A stretch of DNA of 64,000 nt, taken from contig JAUCFP010000006.1 of NCBI GenBank assembly GCA_030348385.1, positions 2,286,001 to 2,350,000 on the forward strand, in the 5' to 3' direction. Below are positions 62,063 through 64,000 of this stretch, piece after piece (position 1 is the stretch's first letter; each line of letters begins with the position of its first letter). The translations under genes were made by a program, and so were the position numbers. The notes beneath the pieces were generated by a model that saw only the letters and a program-made list of their open reading frames with translations, was not told the DNA's origin and ran no database searches. Source of the DNA: Cytobacillus sp. NJ13. Its GTDB lineage: Bacteria; Bacillota; Bacilli; Bacillales; Cytobacillaceae.

Positions 62063-62137
62063 TGGCTCCGCAGGTAGGATTCGAACCTACGACCGTTCGG
62101 TTAACAGCCGAATGCTCTACCACTGAGCTACTGCGGA
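62063..62137 (-). tRNA. tRNA-Asn (GTT)
   Basis: Acceptor TCCGCAG, anticodon GTT, G73 and encoded CCA. First tRNA after 5S rRNA. Confidence 0.94.
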
Positions 62138-62157
62138 ATAATGATATTTGTAAAACA

Positions 62158-62274
62158 GCCCGGCAGCGTCCTACTCTCACAAGGGGACAGCCCCTAACTA
62201 CCATTGGCGCTGAGAAGCTTAACTTCCGTGTTCGGTATGGGAACGGGTGTGACCTTCTCGCCATCGCCACCAGA
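62158..62274 (-). rRNA. rrf: 5S ribosomal RNA
   Basis: About 117 nt with the typical Bacillus 5S ends (TCTGGTGGCGATGG ... GACGCTGCCGGGC) and the conserved core CCCGTTCCCATACCGAACAC. It lies between 23S rRNA and the tRNA cluster. Confidence 0.96.
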
Positions 62275-62401
62275 CTATTTTTCAAAGACAAGTATTATTA
62301 TACCGTCTTTTTATCATTTTTCAAGAGGAAATTTACTTTTTTTCGTTCCCTCAAAACTAGATAATGCATGAAGAAGTGTTTGCCGAGTATTCACCAATGA
62401 C

Positions 62402-64000
<1,599 letters not shown>

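Overview
The window is chromosomal DNA from a low-GC, endospore-forming Bacillaceae bacterium, Bacillus in the broad sense (Cytobacillus- or Mesobacillus-like). The evidence is sporulation-associated genes (spoVR, yhbH, prkA), sigma-B type promoters, AGGAGG-type ribosome sites with many TTG/GTG starts, a tRNA cluster in the same order as B. subtilis trnD, and a block matching B. subtilis yhcT-yhcU-yhcX-pgcA-yhcY-yhcZ-yhdA-yhdB-yhdC. The species cannot be fixed from the sequence alone.

Layout. 1-2740 (minus): a CstR-type persulfide-responsive sulfur-trafficking operon (CstR, two rhodaneses, DsrE-like YrkE, TusA-rhodanese YrkF, start of YrkH), with palindromic operators set inside or next to sigma-A promoters. 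2794-3072: a small HesB-like gene with an in-frame UGA and a downstream hairpin fitting a bacterial SECIS, so probably a selenoprotein. 3307-8305: spoVR, then a two-component system with two secreted PepSY proteins. 8432-18321: the yhd/yhc block, with bdbC and a thioredoxin-like gene inserted. 18436-33515: stress, transport and metabolic genes (GlsB-like protein, aldo/keto reductase, HelD, EF-G-binding protein, phosphate transporter, RocB-like peptidase, purine permease with PurR boxes, YitT, TcyP, ProC, Mpg). 33526-33925: an antiporter remnant.

34109-36740: a DUF2187 gene followed by about 265 nt of highly structured non-coding sequence with two hairpins sharing the loop AGGAC; then homoserine dehydrogenase under a SAM-I riboswitch, and a Nudix hydrolase. 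36949-46392: a sigma-B general stress protein, yhbH and prkA, several small proteins, nitroreductase, TrmL, an amidase, QueG and a B3/4 protein. 46515-46906: tRNA-Gly plus a 157-bp tandem duplication carrying two 5' tRNA fragments.

47094-56716 (minus): one catabolic module with ABC sugar permeases, a lipoprotein binding protein, a YesM/YesN-type two-component system, a ThuA protein, two Gfo/Idh/MocA oxidoreductases and a TIM-barrel sugar isomerase. It is preceded by two cre-like CcpA sites around the -10. The gene set suggests uptake of a glycoside and oxidation to a keto-sugar; the substrate is not visible. 56877-60464: a frameshifted small gene, a NERD protein, a 52-bp tandem repeat, and an apparently complete group IIC intron inserted just after a tRNA-cluster terminator. 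60505-64000 (minus): 16 tRNAs, 5S rRNA and the 3' part of 23S rRNA.
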